Origin: Simkania sp.
GTDB taxonomy: Bacteria; Chlamydiota; Chlamydiia; Chlamydiales; Simkaniaceae
DNA length: 5,247 nucleotides
Direction of reading: 5' to 3'
NCBI GenBank assembly: GCA_028281425.1
Contig: JANQJX010000055.1
Location: forward strand, 1 to 5,247
Position 1 is the first letter of the stretch, and the number at the start of each line of letters is the position of its first letter. This document shows positions 5,189 to 5,247 of the stretch, in pieces. The position numbers and the translations under genes were made by a program. The notes under the pieces were generated by a model that worked only from the letters and a program-made list of their open reading frames with translations, had not been told where the DNA came from and searched no databases.

Positions 5189-5247
5189 TTTCCATAGATA
5201 TAGAATCCTTAAGATGCTGATAATAAGTATGATATGAATATTAAATT

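Noticed and set aside
5189..5247. Promoter at TATGAT (5228-5233)
   Set aside because: The nearest -35-like hexamer, TTAAGA (5209-5214), leaves only 13 bp of spacer, and no downstream gene is visible.

Overview
The window is AT-rich bacterial DNA holding one compact plus-strand cluster of four genes (326..5056). Short or ATGA-type overlapping junctions and a lipoprotein-type signal mark a bacterial envelope gene set. Low GC, the many membrane anchors and the gene style would fit a Chlamydia-like or Legionella-like intracellular bacterium, but nothing in the window fixes the taxon, so that is only a guess.

Layout. Positions 1..71 hold the start of an outward-facing minus-strand reading frame that leaves the window. 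Positions 72..325 are non-coding and carry, in order, a 40-bp repeat arm (76..115), a 13-pair stem-loop (143..191), a small perfect palindrome (261..275) and a candidate promoter (261..288). The cluster follows: (1) a 585-aa membrane-anchored protein with a family 2 glycosyltransferase domain and a second GT-A-like domain; (2) a 363-aa and (3) a 356-aa glycosyltransferase of the DXD / Och1-like sugar-binding type, clear tandem paralogues, one with an N-terminal membrane anchor and one with a lipoprotein signal, both with a C-terminal membrane segment; (4) a 269-aa membrane protein with an HEXXH metallopeptidase-like motif that I do not recognise as a named family. A weak terminator candidate follows, then the second arm of the 40-bp repeat (5093..5132) in inverted orientation, then an 18-codon reading frame (5132..5188) and AT-rich DNA with nothing I can support.

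How it may work. The four genes are packed as one transcription unit, and two junctions are ATGA overlaps, so their products are probably made together. Four probable sugar-transfer domains (two in gene 1, one each in genes 2 and 3), all membrane-anchored, suggest stepwise assembly of a surface glycan or glycosylation of an envelope or secreted protein. The membrane HEXXH protein could process or mature the product or its carrier. This is inference.

The most striking feature not explained by the genes is the pair of 40-bp inverted repeats, 39/40 identical, that bracket the cluster almost exactly. They may make it a mobile, invertible or duplicated cassette.
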